From: Phocaeicola sp.
Lineage (GTDB): Bacteria; Bacteroidota; Bacteroidia; Bacteroidales; Bacteroidaceae
DNA length: 64,000 bases
Reading direction: 5' to 3'
Assembly: GCA_020026175.1 (NCBI GenBank)
Contig: JAHHQV010000005.1
Location: 5,004 to 69,003 of the forward strand
Shown here: one piece after another, positions 36,168 through 44,280 of the stretch
How positions within the stretch are numbered: the first letter of the stretch is position 1
Layout: each line of letters opens with the position of its first letter
Translations under genes and position numbers: made by a program
Notes under the pieces: model-generated
The model's database searches: none
Told to the model about the DNA's origin: nothing
Seen by the model: the letters and a program-made list of their open reading frames with translations, nothing else

Positions 36168-37244
36168 TCATTTATTTTTAGTTACTACAAATTTCTGTTC
36201 TTTTCCTGTACCTGCAACATTTATAGGTGCAGTATATTTCAAGCGCCTCAAAACTTCGTCTACAGTACATTCCAAATCCAGATTACCGTATATCTTCATT
36301 GTACCGACTTCGTCCGTATAGGATATATCTATGCCATAATATCTTTCCAAACGCTTAAATACCGATGACAACGGTGTTGCATCAAGTTTTAACAAGCCTT
36401 TAGTCCATGCCATATAGTCTGAAGCATTGACATGCTTCTTACCTTTTATCCTGTTGTCACTGATCAAGGCCAGTTCGTCAGGTTTCAGCACAAGCTCTCC
36501 ATCCTGCTTATCCTTAAGTTTTACAGAACCTCTGACCAATGCTACATTTGCATTGCCGTCCTGACTATATGCATGAACATTGAACGCAGTTCCAAGAACT
36601 TGTATATCGCAAGATGTAGTACTTACCACAAAAGGGGCTTGTTCATTTTTCACTACATCTATATATATTTCACCGTCTACGAATATTTCACGATGGCTTT
36701 TCTTAAACTTATCAGGATAAACAACTTTTGTTCCTGCATTTACATGAAGTGTTGAACCATCCGACAGAATAAGACATGTGTGTTTTCCTCTTGGGACAAT
36801 AAGCTGATGATATCTTGTATCTTGTGGCTTGTCTATGGTCCTGTTTCCTAACTGGACTTTTTTTTCAGACTTACTATAGTCTATAGTCACGTTATTTTCA
36901 ACATCTGCCATCTGCTTGTCCTCTGCAAGAAGTTGTATTTTTTCTGTTTCAAACTCTATATCTTTATTAATAGAATTATATACGGCAAGCATGTCTGGAG
37001 AGTTTTTTTCTTCATATTGATTATGAAATAAAAGCACCATTCCTGTCAATATTGCAGCAGCACTCATAGTCCAAAATACATACTGCACTTTTTTCGAGAA
37101 TATGTTTTTTCGTTTTGTACGGTTTATTTCGGATACGATACTATTCCATCCTCGGTTTTCTTCCTCAATTGTAGGAACAATTTCCTTTGAACGGAAAAAT
37201 TCTATTGTCTTACGAAATATATTTATTTTTTCTTCAATCTTCAT
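36168..37244 (-). CDS. FecR-family anti-sigma factor
   Basis: A 358-residue inner-membrane signal relay. Residues 1-50 are the cytoplasmic part that would hold the sigma factor; about 54-74 is a single membrane helix (YVFWTMSAAAILTGMVLLFH). About 140-240 is the periplasmic FecR domain (HQLIVPRGKHTCLILSDGS, then KSHREIFVDGEIYIDV and DIQVLGTAFNVHAY). The C-terminal 285-355 part (TPLSSVFKRLERYYGIDI) is the DUF4974/STN-like domain that meets the SusC STN domain. It lies between the sigma gene and susC, completing a sigma/anti-sigma/transducer set. Confidence 0.96.
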   Translation of the reverse strand: MKIEEKINIFRKTIEFFRSKEIVPTIEEENRGWNSIVSEINRTKRKNIFSKKVQYVFWTMSAAAILTGMVLLFHNQYEEKNSPDMLAVYNSINKDIEFETEKIQLLAEDKQMADVENNVTIDYSKSEKKVQLGNRTIDKPQDTRYHQLIVPRGKHTCLILSDGSTLHVNAGTKVVYPDKFKKSHREIFVDGEIYIDVVKNEQAPFVVSTTSCDIQVLGTAFNVHAYSQDGNANVALVRGSVKLKDKQDGELVLKPDELALISDNRIKGKKHVNASDYMAWTKGLLKLDATPLSSVFKRLERYYGIDISYTDEVGTMKIYGNLDLECTVDEVLRRLKYTAPINVAGTGKEQKFVVTKNK

Positions 37245-37413
37245 ATTGAAACTATGTTTTATCTTAATACGACACAGGAAGAAAATACTACTCAGTGTCT
37301 ATTGTTTTTTTTAGAATTTATATGTGCTTTCTACCTATATACGAACAGGATAGAAAAATCTACTCATAAGAAACAAATATTTTTCAAAAAAAATCTCAAC
37401 TGATACAGGAATG

Positions 37414-38031
37414 TCAATCTATTATTTCGCTGACGAACTGAAAAAAGCTGACTAAAGAGATGGATTTTGCTGTAAGAATATCACGCAATTTGGACAGGCT
37501 CCTTGAAAGAAGGTTCATAGACGACTGTATGTTCATATTCATAACATCTGCCACCTCCCTATGTGAAAGTTCCTTGATATAACGAAGATAAAGTATGTGC
37601 TTCTGTTGAGGTGTAAGCAAAGAAATAGCATGCATCAATGCCTTTCTCATGCGTATTTCATCGTCACTATGACCAAATATATCATCGGAAAAATCATCGG
37701 ACAATGTTTCTGCAAATATTTCATCATCAAACGAAAAACACTCCGACTTGCTGCTTGCTGATGTCTGCTTGTCGTTTATCATATTGCGAAGTGATTTGAG
37801 CAGATAAGAACGTGGCGATTCTGTATATGACAGACGCGAACTCTTTGCCAATTTCACAAAAAGTTCCTGAATACAGTCGCGTACCAACTCTATGTCAGGG
37901 CAGCATTTTTTTCCATAATTAAGAAGAAGAGCATAGTACCTCCTGTACAATGCTTCCAATGCCTGCAGATTTCCTTCACACAGTCCTTCCCAGACATCAC
38001 AATCTTCTTTCTGTAAATATGGATTTGTCAT
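37414..38031 (-). CDS. ECF sigma-70 factor of the glycan locus
   Basis: A 205-residue sigma factor of the Bacteroides expansion group that pairs with FecR and SusC. Region 2 is at about 20-90 (LEALYRRYYALLLNYGKKCC, then ELVRDCIQELFVKLAK); region 4 is at about 125-185 (SLLTPQQKHILYLRYIKELS, then HREVADVMNMNIQSSMNLLS). Met at 38031 (MTNPYLQKEDCDVWEGL) is chosen because 14 codons upstream overlap the promoter-like element and are not family-like. It would activate the susCD genes, whose inducer is probably the imported glycan. Confidence 0.95.
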   Translation of the reverse strand: MTNPYLQKEDCDVWEGLCEGNLQALEALYRRYYALLLNYGKKCCPDIELVRDCIQELFVKLAKSSRLSYTESPRSYLLKSLRNMINDKQTSASSKSECFSFDDEIFAETLSDDFSDDIFGHSDDEIRMRKALMHAISLLTPQQKHILYLRYIKELSHREVADVMNMNIQSSMNLLSRSLSKLRDILTAKSISLVSFFQFVSEIID

Positions 38032-38062
38032 TTTTCTTAATAACTGGAATTTTCGAAAGTGA

Positions 38063-38070
38063 CAAATATA
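38063..38070 (-). promoter_or_regulatory. Candidate -7 element of the ECF sigma gene
   Basis: Minus-strand TATATTTG matches TAnnTTTG, 31 bases before the chosen sigma-factor start. Confidence 0.5.
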
Positions 38071-38221
38071 CAAATTTTAATTATATCGTGTAATATTTAT
38101 GATAATTATTATATATTATATTGAAAAGACTATATGTTTCCATATTAAAATAGTATATTTTATTGGTATCTTTCTTGTATCTAGTAGTTTCTTAATATTC
38201 ATTGACTTTATATTATCTGTA

Positions 38222-38305
38222 AATCAATACTATATTTCTATAGATGAAAGTTACATTTATGAAAATGAGAATTACACTTCTAGAAATGGAACTTGCATTT
38301 ATAGA
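38222..38305 (+). repeat. Degenerate 21-base tandem repeats upstream of GH2
   Basis: Units 38243-38263, 38264-38284 and 38285-38305 align without gaps; units two and three agree at 15 of 21 places on the pattern AATGnnAnTTnCAnTTnTAGA. A weaker unit (38222-38242) agrees with unit two at 14 of 21 places. The period equals two helical turns and seven codons. They could be stacked protein-binding sites or the trace of a heptapeptide-repeat gene. Confidence 0.55.
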
Positions 38306-38365
38306 AGATAACAGGGTGTTTTGAATTCTGTAGCACCATATTATAAAGAATATGAAAAGATTATT

Positions 38366-38373
38366 TAATTTTG
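38366..38373 (+). promoter_or_regulatory. Candidate -7 element of the GH2 gene
   Basis: TAATTTTG fits the consensus TAnnTTTG exactly, 72 bases before the GH2 ATG. No good -33 element is seen, so activation by another factor is possible. Confidence 0.5.
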
Positions 38374-38445
38374 TATGAGTGTCAACAGAAATTATTATTC
38401 TAAACATTAATACTTTGTATAGAAACAATAACAATATAATAAATT

Positions 38446-40482
38446 ATGGATTTAAAAATGATTAACCTAAAAACACTAATTCTCGCTATGTTTTCGTGCT
38501 ACAGCATGTTGTTGCAGGCCGAACGAAGAGAATTTACTTTGGACGGAATGTGGAAATTCCGTTTCTCACATCAGGTAGAAAATGGCAGTGCCATAGAAGT
38601 ACAGGTGCCGCATACATGGAACTCGCAGGATGCCTTGGCAGGAAATCCGGCTTACAAAAGGGGAATAGGAAACTATGAAAAGAGTATCTTTGCAGACAAC
38701 AGTTGGAAGGGAAAACGTGTTTTCCTACGGTTTGGAGGTGTCAATTCGGTAGCTTCTGTTTTCGTGAACGGAAAATTTGTAGGCGAGCATCGTGGTGGCT
38801 ACAGTGCCTTCGTTTTCGAGGTAACGGATTGTCTGAAATATGGGGATGACAATACTCTGCTTGTAAGGGTGAACAACAGCGAACAGCTTGACATAATGCC
38901 ATTGGTGGGCGACTTTAATTTTTATGGTGGAATATATCGTGAAGTGTCGCTTATGATTACAAATGATGCCTGCATCACTCCGCTCGATTTTGCTTCGCCG
39001 GGAGTGTATCTCACACAGTCGTCTGTATCAAAAGATGAAGCTAAAGTAGAAGCTTTGGTGAAACTATCTAACCGTGGATGCAAAAAGACTTTGCGCATAG
39101 AAACAAAGGTGAAAGACCGTCAGCATATAGTGGTTCAGAATAATGAGACTGTAACCCTGGAAGCAGATGCTGAAGGCAAAGCAATACTGCCACTTATAAT
39201 AAAAAAGCCTCATCTGTGGAACGGCAAAAAAGACCCTTTCATGTATCAGGTGGAAGTGACTTTATGGGACGACGACAAGATGACAGATAAAGTGGTACAG
39301 CCTTTGGGACTAAGATATTATCATGTTGATCCGGAGAAAGGATTCTTCCTGAATGGAGAACATCTTACACTTCAAGGTGTATGCCGACATCAAGACCGTC
39401 ATGAAATTGGTAATGCCTTGCGTATGTGTCATCATGAGGAGGATGTGGAGATTATGATGGAAATGGGAGTCAATGCCATCCGTCTGGCCCATTATCAGCA
39501 GGCCGAGGAAATATACGACCTTATGGACAAGAACGGAATCGTTACATGGGCGGAAATACCGTTTGTAGGTCCTGGAGGATACCTGGACAAGGGGTTTGTT
39601 GACAGTCCTGCTTTCCGCTCTAACGGCAGAAACCAGCTTATGGAACTAATAAGGCAAAACTACAATCATCCGTCTATCTGCTTTTGGGGGATATTCAACG
39701 AACTGAAAGAAAGTGGTGACAATCCTAACGAATATATCAAGGAACTGAATCTGCTGGCTCATAAGGAAGACCATACACGTCCTACTACTGCTGCAAGCAA
39801 TCAGCAAGGTGACATGAACTTCATTACAAACCTGATTTGCTGGAACCGTTACGACGGATGGTATGGAGGTATGCCAGAGTCGTTGGCTAAATTTCTGGAC
39901 AGTATGCATCAGAAACATCCCGAAATATGTATCGGTATAAGCGAATATGGCGCGGGAGCAAGTGTCTATCATCAGACAGATTCTTTAGTACGCCCACGGC
40001 CTGTAAGTTCGTGGCATCCCGAAAACTGGCAGACTTTCTATCATATAGAGAATTGGAAAATAATTCATGAGCGTCCGTTTGTATGGGGTAGTTTTGTGTG
40101 GAATATGTTCGATTTCGGTGCTGCCCATCGTCATGAGGGTGACCGTCTGGGAGTAAACGACAAGGGGCTTGTGACATTTGACAGGAAAGTAAAGAAAGAT
40201 GCCTTTTATTTTTATAAAGCCAACTGGAATACAGAGAAGATGATACACATTGCAGGAAAGCGCTGCAACAAGGCTATTTCTAAAGAAAGAGACCTGATTG
40301 TGTTCAGCAACTGCAAAGAGATTGAATTGTTTGTCAACGGAAAAAGTATAGGCAAACAAAGACCTGATGATTATGCCATAGTGGAATGGAAGAATATTCC
40401 CTTGCAAAAAGGATGCAATCATATTGTTGTAAGATCTGTTACCAAACCATTCTTGTCTGACAGTTTCGTAGTTGAAAAATAA
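38446..40482 (+). CDS. Exported GH2 glycoside hydrolase (beta-galactosidase-like)
   Basis: A 678-residue retaining glycosidase with a signal peptide ending near LLQAE. Domain order: jelly-roll sugar-binding domain (about 27-185, LDGMWKFRFSHQVENG), immunoglobulin-like domain (190-290), TIM barrel (295-600) and a short C-terminal immunoglobulin-like piece. The acid/base is Glu419 in FWGIFNELKE and the nucleophile is probably Glu500 in CIGISEYGAGA. NAIRLAHYQQAEEIYDLMD is the usual GH2 signature. The name beta-galactosidase is the common default; glucuronidase or mannosidase activity cannot be excluded. It is divergent from the sigma gene and probably part of the same glycan locus. Confidence 0.94.
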   Translation: MDLKMINLKTLILAMFSCYSMLLQAERREFTLDGMWKFRFSHQVENGSAIEVQVPHTWNSQDALAGNPAYKRGIGNYEKSIFADNSWKGKRVFLRFGGVNSVASVFVNGKFVGEHRGGYSAFVFEVTDCLKYGDDNTLLVRVNNSEQLDIMPLVGDFNFYGGIYREVSLMITNDACITPLDFASPGVYLTQSSVSKDEAKVEALVKLSNRGCKKTLRIETKVKDRQHIVVQNNETVTLEADAEGKAILPLIIKKPHLWNGKKDPFMYQVEVTLWDDDKMTDKVVQPLGLRYYHVDPEKGFFLNGEHLTLQGVCRHQDRHEIGNALRMCHHEEDVEIMMEMGVNAIRLAHYQQAEEIYDLMDKNGIVTWAEIPFVGPGGYLDKGFVDSPAFRSNGRNQLMELIRQNYNHPSICFWGIFNELKESGDNPNEYIKELNLLAHKEDHTRPTTAASNQQGDMNFITNLICWNRYDGWYGGMPESLAKFLDSMHQKHPEICIGISEYGAGASVYHQTDSLVRPRPVSSWHPENWQTFYHIENWKIIHERPFVWGSFVWNMFDFGAAHRHEGDRLGVNDKGLVTFDRKVKKDAFYFYKANWNTEKMIHIAGKRCNKAISKERDLIVFSNCKEIELFVNGKSIGKQRPDDYAIVEWKNIPLQKGCNHIVVRSVTKPFLSDSFVVEK

Positions 40483-40500
40483 TATTCAGAAACCAGCCTT

Positions 40501-40534
40501 TGCCTAGATACAATGTAATCGGCAGTTTTTTTTA
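40501..40534 (+). terminator. Probable weak terminator after GH2
   Basis: TGCC and GGCA with an inner GAT/ATC pairing (a 2-base bulge) are followed by eight T. It is 18 bases beyond the GH2 stop. Confidence 0.5.
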
Positions 40535-40566
40535 TGCATTATAAGTAACTTTATATTCAAAAAGAG

Positions 40567-40597
40567 ATTGTAAATCCAATTTGATTAATTAAATTTG
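40567..40597 (+). promoter_or_regulatory. Candidate promoter of the cytidylate-kinase-like gene
   Basis: A TTG near 40568 is followed after 19 bases by TAAATTTG (40590-40597), matching both the -33 and -7 elements of Bacteroides promoters, about 30 bases before the ATG at 40627. It also shows that a GTG at 40597 is not the start codon. Confidence 0.65.
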
Positions 40598-40626
40598 TGA
40601 AAAGACATAAACAATACCTATTAGCC

Positions 40627-41256
40627 ATGAAAGAAAATTTTGTAATAAATCTTGGACGCCAGCTTGGTAGCGGTGGAAAAGAAATAGGAGAAAAACTTGC
40701 GAAAGAACTTAATATATCTTTTTATGATAAGGAACTTATAAATCTGGCATCAAAGGAAAGCGGCTTGTGTCGTGAGTTTTTTGAACAGGCAGACGAAAAA
40801 GCATCACAGACTATTCTTGGAGGTCTTTTCGGTTCGAGATTTCCTTTCCTCACTGAAGGGGCGTATCTATACAACTCTTATCTGAGCAATGACTCTCTGT
40901 TTAAAATACAAAGTGATGTGATAAAGCATCTGGCAGAAAAGGAGTCGTGTCTCTTTGTGGGAAGGTGTGCAGACTACATACTCAGAGACCATGAAAGATG
41001 TTTCAATGTATTTATCTCTGCATCGCCAGAAGCAAGGATTGAACGACTGGTTTCTACGTTGAACATAACACCCGATGAGGCTGAAATACTTATCGAAAAG
41101 GCAGATAAGAAACGTTCTTCTTACTATAATTATTATAGCTACAAAATATGGGGTGCTGCTGCCACTTATCATCTTTGTGTTGATTCTTCCGTTCTGGGCA
41201 TAGACGGCACTGTGGAACTTGTGAAGAACTTTGCAATCAAAAAATTGGGCCTGTAA
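40627..41256 (+). CDS. Cytidylate-kinase-like P-loop protein
   Basis: A 209-residue cytosolic protein of the AAA_26/cytidylate-kinase-like group. The N-terminus FVINLGRQLGSGGKEIGEKL is the atypical P-loop of this family; CLFVGRCADYILRDH and VFISASPEARIERLV follow at the expected places. The real substrate is unknown; many Bacteroidetes have such genes in addition to cmk. I use the ATG at 40627. The gene is single and convergent with thrA, with a shared terminator. Confidence 0.87.
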   Translation: MKENFVINLGRQLGSGGKEIGEKLAKELNISFYDKELINLASKESGLCREFFEQADEKASQTILGGLFGSRFPFLTEGAYLYNSYLSNDSLFKIQSDVIKHLAEKESCLFVGRCADYILRDHERCFNVFISASPEARIERLVSTLNITPDEAEILIEKADKKRSSYYNYYSYKIWGAAATYHLCVDSSVLGIDGTVELVKNFAIKKLGL

Positions 41257-41274
41257 AGACACGTATATATAAAC

Positions 41275-41339
41275 AAAAAAAAGAATCACTGCAGAATGTG
41301 TATGATAAATACCATTTTTCGTGCAGTGATTCTTTTTTT
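41275..41339. terminator. Bidirectional terminator between convergent genes
   Basis: Arms containing AAGAATCACTGCA and TGCAGTGATTCTT pair perfectly with A-run and T-run flanks on both sides, so it can stop transcription from the kinase-like gene (plus) and thrA (minus). Confidence 0.9.
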
Positions 41340-41441
41340 CATGTCATTATCCTTAATACATAGCAACTGAATGTCAACGCATTACAGCTATACTCTATAT
41401 ACAGCCTATAGTATCAGAACAACAGATAACACACCAACTGA

Positions 41442-43874
41442 TTATATATTTGCTATACTCATAATATCTGCAAATACTCCGGCAGCCGTAACACTTGCTC
41501 CTGCTCCATATCCTTGTATAAGCATAGGATATTCTTTATATCGTTCTGTTGTAAGTAGAATTATATTGTTTGTACCTTCAAGATTATAAAAAGGGTGGGT
41601 AAATCCTACTTCCTGCAAGGATACACTTCCTTTACCGTCTTCAAGCTTGGCTACAAACTTCCATCTCTTGTTTTCCGAATCAAGGACCTTTCTTCTTGCT
41701 TCAAATTCGGCATCAAGCTTTGAAATATTCTTCCAGAAATCATCTATGGAACCTTCAAAATATTCATCAGGAATGAAAAGGTTCTTCTCTACATCCTCCT
41801 TGTTCAGTTTATATCCTGCTTCGCGTGCCAATATGACAAGTTTTCTAATCACATCTTTGCCCGACAAGTCTATCCTTGGATCAGGCTCGGAATATCCTCC
41901 TTTCTTTGCAAGACGGATAGTATCGCTTAATGGAGTATCTGCGCTTATCTTGTTAAAGATGAAATTCAGGGTGCCACTTACTACTGCTTCTATTTTCAGG
42001 ATCTTGTCACCGCTGTTTATCAAGTCATTTATGGTATTAATAACTGGAAGTCCGGCACCGACATTTGTTTCGAACAAGAATTTCACACCTCTCTGTCGGG
42101 CTATATTCTTCAATCCTTCATATATGGCATAATCGGACGAAGCAGCTATCTTGTTGGCTGCAACTACTGATACGTTATGACTTAACAAATCCTTGTACAA
42201 TCCTGCAATGTCAGCACTTGCAGTACAATCAACAAATACTGAGTTGAAGATATTCATTCCTATAATCTCGTTTTTCAGGACTTCGGGAGAAGAAGCCATA
42301 CCTTTATCTTCCAAATCTTTGCGATACCCAGACAGGTCTATGCCTTCACGCGTAAAGTATGCTTTATGTCCATTGGCTATACCTACTACATTCAGCTTCA
42401 GCCCACGCTCTCTCATCAGTTTCTCCCGTTGGCAATGAATCTGTTCAATCAAACTTTTACCTACCGTACCAATACCGCATATGAAAAGATTCAGTACTTG
42501 GTACTCAGACAAGAAAAAAGAGTCATGAATAACATTAAGGGTTTTTCTTAAAGAAGAAGATTCTACAACAAACGAAATATTGGTTTCGGAAGCCCCCTGA
42601 GCACATGCTATCACATTGATTCCATTGCGTCCCAAAGTTCCGAAAAGTTTGCCGGCAACACCTGGAGAATGCTTCATGTTTTCTCCTACTATGGCTACCG
42701 TGGCAAGATTCCTCTCTGCCAGCATAGGAGAGATTTCTCCCATCTCTATCTCCTTTTTAAACTCTTCGTCAAGAACCGCACATGCCAAATCCGAATCTTC
42801 ATTTCTTACACCTATTGAAGTCGAATTTTCGGACGAAGCCTGCGATACCAAGAAAACACTAATGCCATTTTCAGCTAAAGTCTTGAATATGCGATGGTTT
42901 ACTCCAATAACTCCTACCATTCCAAGTCCTGTCATAGTAATAAGGCATGTATCATTTATTGAGGAGATTCCCTTTATAGGCTTTGAAAAATGGTCTGCAT
43001 CATGTTTTATTATTGTACCTGTTGCATCGGGATTGAAAGTGTTCTTTATAAGTATAGGTATGTTCTTATGACATACAGGGTAAATAGTTGGAGGATAAAC
43101 AACTTTTGCTCCAAAATTACAAAGTTCCATCGCTTCAACATAACTCAACTCAGAAATAGGGTATGCCGTACTTATAACCCTAGGGTCGGCAGTCATGAAT
43201 CCATCTACGTCAGTCCATATTTCAAGAATTTCAGCATCCAAGGCAGCAGATATAATAGATGCTGTATAATCTGAACCTCCACGACCAAGATTGGTCACCT
43301 CACCAGTATTCTTGTCTGTGGATATGAAACCGGGAACCAATGACACTTTAGGAAGTTCACTGAAAGTTTCTTTAACCAGAGTGGTTGTCAACTCAGAATC
43401 AAGTATATGTTTGTTGTGTTTCTTTTCGGTCTTTATGAATTTACGCGAGTCGAACCATACAGCATCTTTTATCAGAGTAGCGACTATAATAGACGACAGG
43501 CGCTCTCCGTAACTTACTATAGTGGCCGAAGTTTTGGAAGACAAATCATGAATAAGAAAAATTCCCTGAAAAATATCTTTCAATTCGCTAAGCAATTCGT
43601 TTACCTTATCAAGAAGAATCTCTCTGTCATTTCCTGCAGGGATTACAGTATAAACCATTTCAATATGACGGTTTACAATAATCTTCAGTTCTTTTTCATA
43701 TTCAGGATTTCCTTCAGAGGCCATTTGGGAAGTCTTTATCAACTTGTCTGTTATCCCTCCTAATGCTGATACTACAACTATTACTTTATCATCTGCTGAT
43801 TCAACTATCTTCTTTACGCTCAACATACTGTTGAAAGAGCCAACAGAAGTTCCGCCAAATTTCAAAACCTTCAT
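41442..43874 (-). CDS. thrA: Bifunctional aspartokinase/homoserine dehydrogenase
   Basis: Catalyses the first and third steps from aspartate to threonine and methionine. In the 810-residue protein the aspartokinase part (1 to about 450) shows MKVLKFGGTSVGSFNSM, GRGGSDYTASIISAALDAEI and two ACT-like regulatory segments (VGVIGVNHRIFKTLAENGI and a second near 400). The homoserine dehydrogenase part (about 455-810) shows LFICGIGTVGKSLIEQI, VVAANKIAASSDY, and GAGLPVINTINDLINSGD. Met at 43874 is the family start; ten extra upstream codons are not. Its 5' leader (43875-44112) contains a short peptide gene and competing hairpins, so control by attenuation is likely. Confidence 0.97.
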   Translation of the reverse strand: MKVLKFGGTSVGSFNSMLSVKKIVESADDKVIVVVSALGGITDKLIKTSQMASEGNPEYEKELKIIVNRHIEMVYTVIPAGNDREILLDKVNELLSELKDIFQGIFLIHDLSSKTSATIVSYGERLSSIIVATLIKDAVWFDSRKFIKTEKKHNKHILDSELTTTLVKETFSELPKVSLVPGFISTDKNTGEVTNLGRGGSDYTASIISAALDAEILEIWTDVDGFMTADPRVISTAYPISELSYVEAMELCNFGAKVVYPPTIYPVCHKNIPILIKNTFNPDATGTIIKHDADHFSKPIKGISSINDTCLITMTGLGMVGVIGVNHRIFKTLAENGISVFLVSQASSENSTSIGVRNEDSDLACAVLDEEFKKEIEMGEISPMLAERNLATVAIVGENMKHSPGVAGKLFGTLGRNGINVIACAQGASETNISFVVESSSLRKTLNVIHDSFFLSEYQVLNLFICGIGTVGKSLIEQIHCQREKLMRERGLKLNVVGIANGHKAYFTREGIDLSGYRKDLEDKGMASSPEVLKNEIIGMNIFNSVFVDCTASADIAGLYKDLLSHNVSVVAANKIAASSDYAIYEGLKNIARQRGVKFLFETNVGAGLPVINTINDLINSGDKILKIEAVVSGTLNFIFNKISADTPLSDTIRLAKKGGYSEPDPRIDLSGKDVIRKLVILAREAGYKLNKEDVEKNLFIPDEYFEGSIDDFWKNISKLDAEFEARRKVLDSENKRWKFVAKLEDGKGSVSLQEVGFTHPFYNLEGTNNIILLTTERYKEYPMLIQGYGAGASVTAAGVFADIMSIANI

Positions 43875-43954
43875 ACTAACAAATATTATATGACATATTG
43901 ACAACCGATATGATACATAACGGACATCAATAAAAAAACAAAATATAGAATTGA

Positions 43955-43989
43955 TATAATAAAAAGAATATATGCTTACATCCGTAAGC
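43955..43989 (-). terminator. Attenuator terminator hairpin in the thrA leader
   Basis: GCTTAC and GTAAGC form a 6-base stem around a GGAT loop (43974-43989), followed on the minus strand by a T-rich run (43955-43973). It lies 34 bases after the leader peptide stop and about 80 before the thrA start, where an attenuation terminator belongs. Confidence 0.7.
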
Positions 43990-44011
43990 GTGTATCACGT
44001 AGAAACACATT

Positions 44012-44043
44012 ACATTATACGACTATCCCCTAAGGGACATCCC
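44012..44043 (-). promoter_or_regulatory. Mutually exclusive hairpins in the thrA leader
   Basis: On the minus strand AAGGG-ATGT-CCCTT can form one stem over the end of the leader peptide gene, while TCCC-TTA-GGGGA can form another from shared bases, so only one can exist at a time. Ribosome position on the leader would decide which folds. Exact pairing was done by eye. Confidence 0.5.
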
Positions 44044-44112
44044 TTTACCACAAGTTGTAACGAACATTCGTCCCATTCCTACCATTGTGATATTGTTATA
44101 ATGTACTGTCAT
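44023..44112 (-). CDS. Putative thrA leader peptide (29 residues)
   Basis: An ATG-to-TAG frame of 29 codons lying between the thrA promoter element (44148-44155) and the terminator hairpin (43974-43989). The peptide is rich in residues made from the ThrA pathway: it contains ITMVGMGRMFVTTCG, with a Thr-Thr pair, five Met and two Thr elsewhere, plus one Ile. Stalling of the ribosome for lack of charged Thr or Met tRNA would change the downstream fold and allow thrA transcription. No such peptide is recognised from memory with this exact sequence; the arrangement is like thrL of enterobacteria. Confidence 0.6.
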   Translation of the reverse strand: MTVHYNNITMVGMGRMFVTTCGKGMSLRG

Positions 44113-44147
44113 CGTTGTAGAGATATTATTTAAAGTTATTATGACGG

Positions 44148-44155
44148 CAAATATA
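44148..44155 (-). promoter_or_regulatory. Candidate -7 element of thrA
   Basis: Minus-strand TATATTTG fits TAnnTTTG, 36 bases before the leader peptide start and 274 before thrA, giving a long leader. Confidence 0.6.
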
Positions 44156-44171
44156 GAAACATTTTTCTACA

Positions 44172-44214
44172 AATAAAAAGAAATCGGTATTTTTTAAAAA
44201 CAAAACACCGATTT
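44172..44214 (-). terminator. Terminator of the GNAT-QueH gene
   Basis: AAATCGGT and ACCGATTT pair around an 18-base AT-rich loop, followed by CTTTTTATT on the minus strand, 67 bases after the stop at 44281. Confidence 0.75.
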
Positions 44215-44280
44215 ACAGTAACAAAATATATTATTCAACTATAAATATTGGATATTATATTCAATATAGACAATATCATA

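Larger units (their letters stand above)
38032..38445. other. 414-base divergent promoter region between the sigma factor and GH2 genes
   Basis: Very AT-rich. It contains a TATATTTG element for the sigma gene (38063-38070, minus), a TAATTTTG element for GH2 (38366-38373, plus) and a block of degenerate 21-base tandem repeats (38222-38305). One short open frame (38099-38311) is mostly repeat and is not counted as a gene. Confidence 0.6.

Noticed and set aside
38222..38305. Tandem repeats as a possible CRISPR array
   Set aside because: Units are adjacent, without spacers, and are degenerate; no cas gene is present.
38099..38311. 70-codon open frame between the sigma and GH2 genes
   Set aside because: Very AT-rich, and its second half is only the 21-base tandem repeat; it lies across the divergent promoter region.
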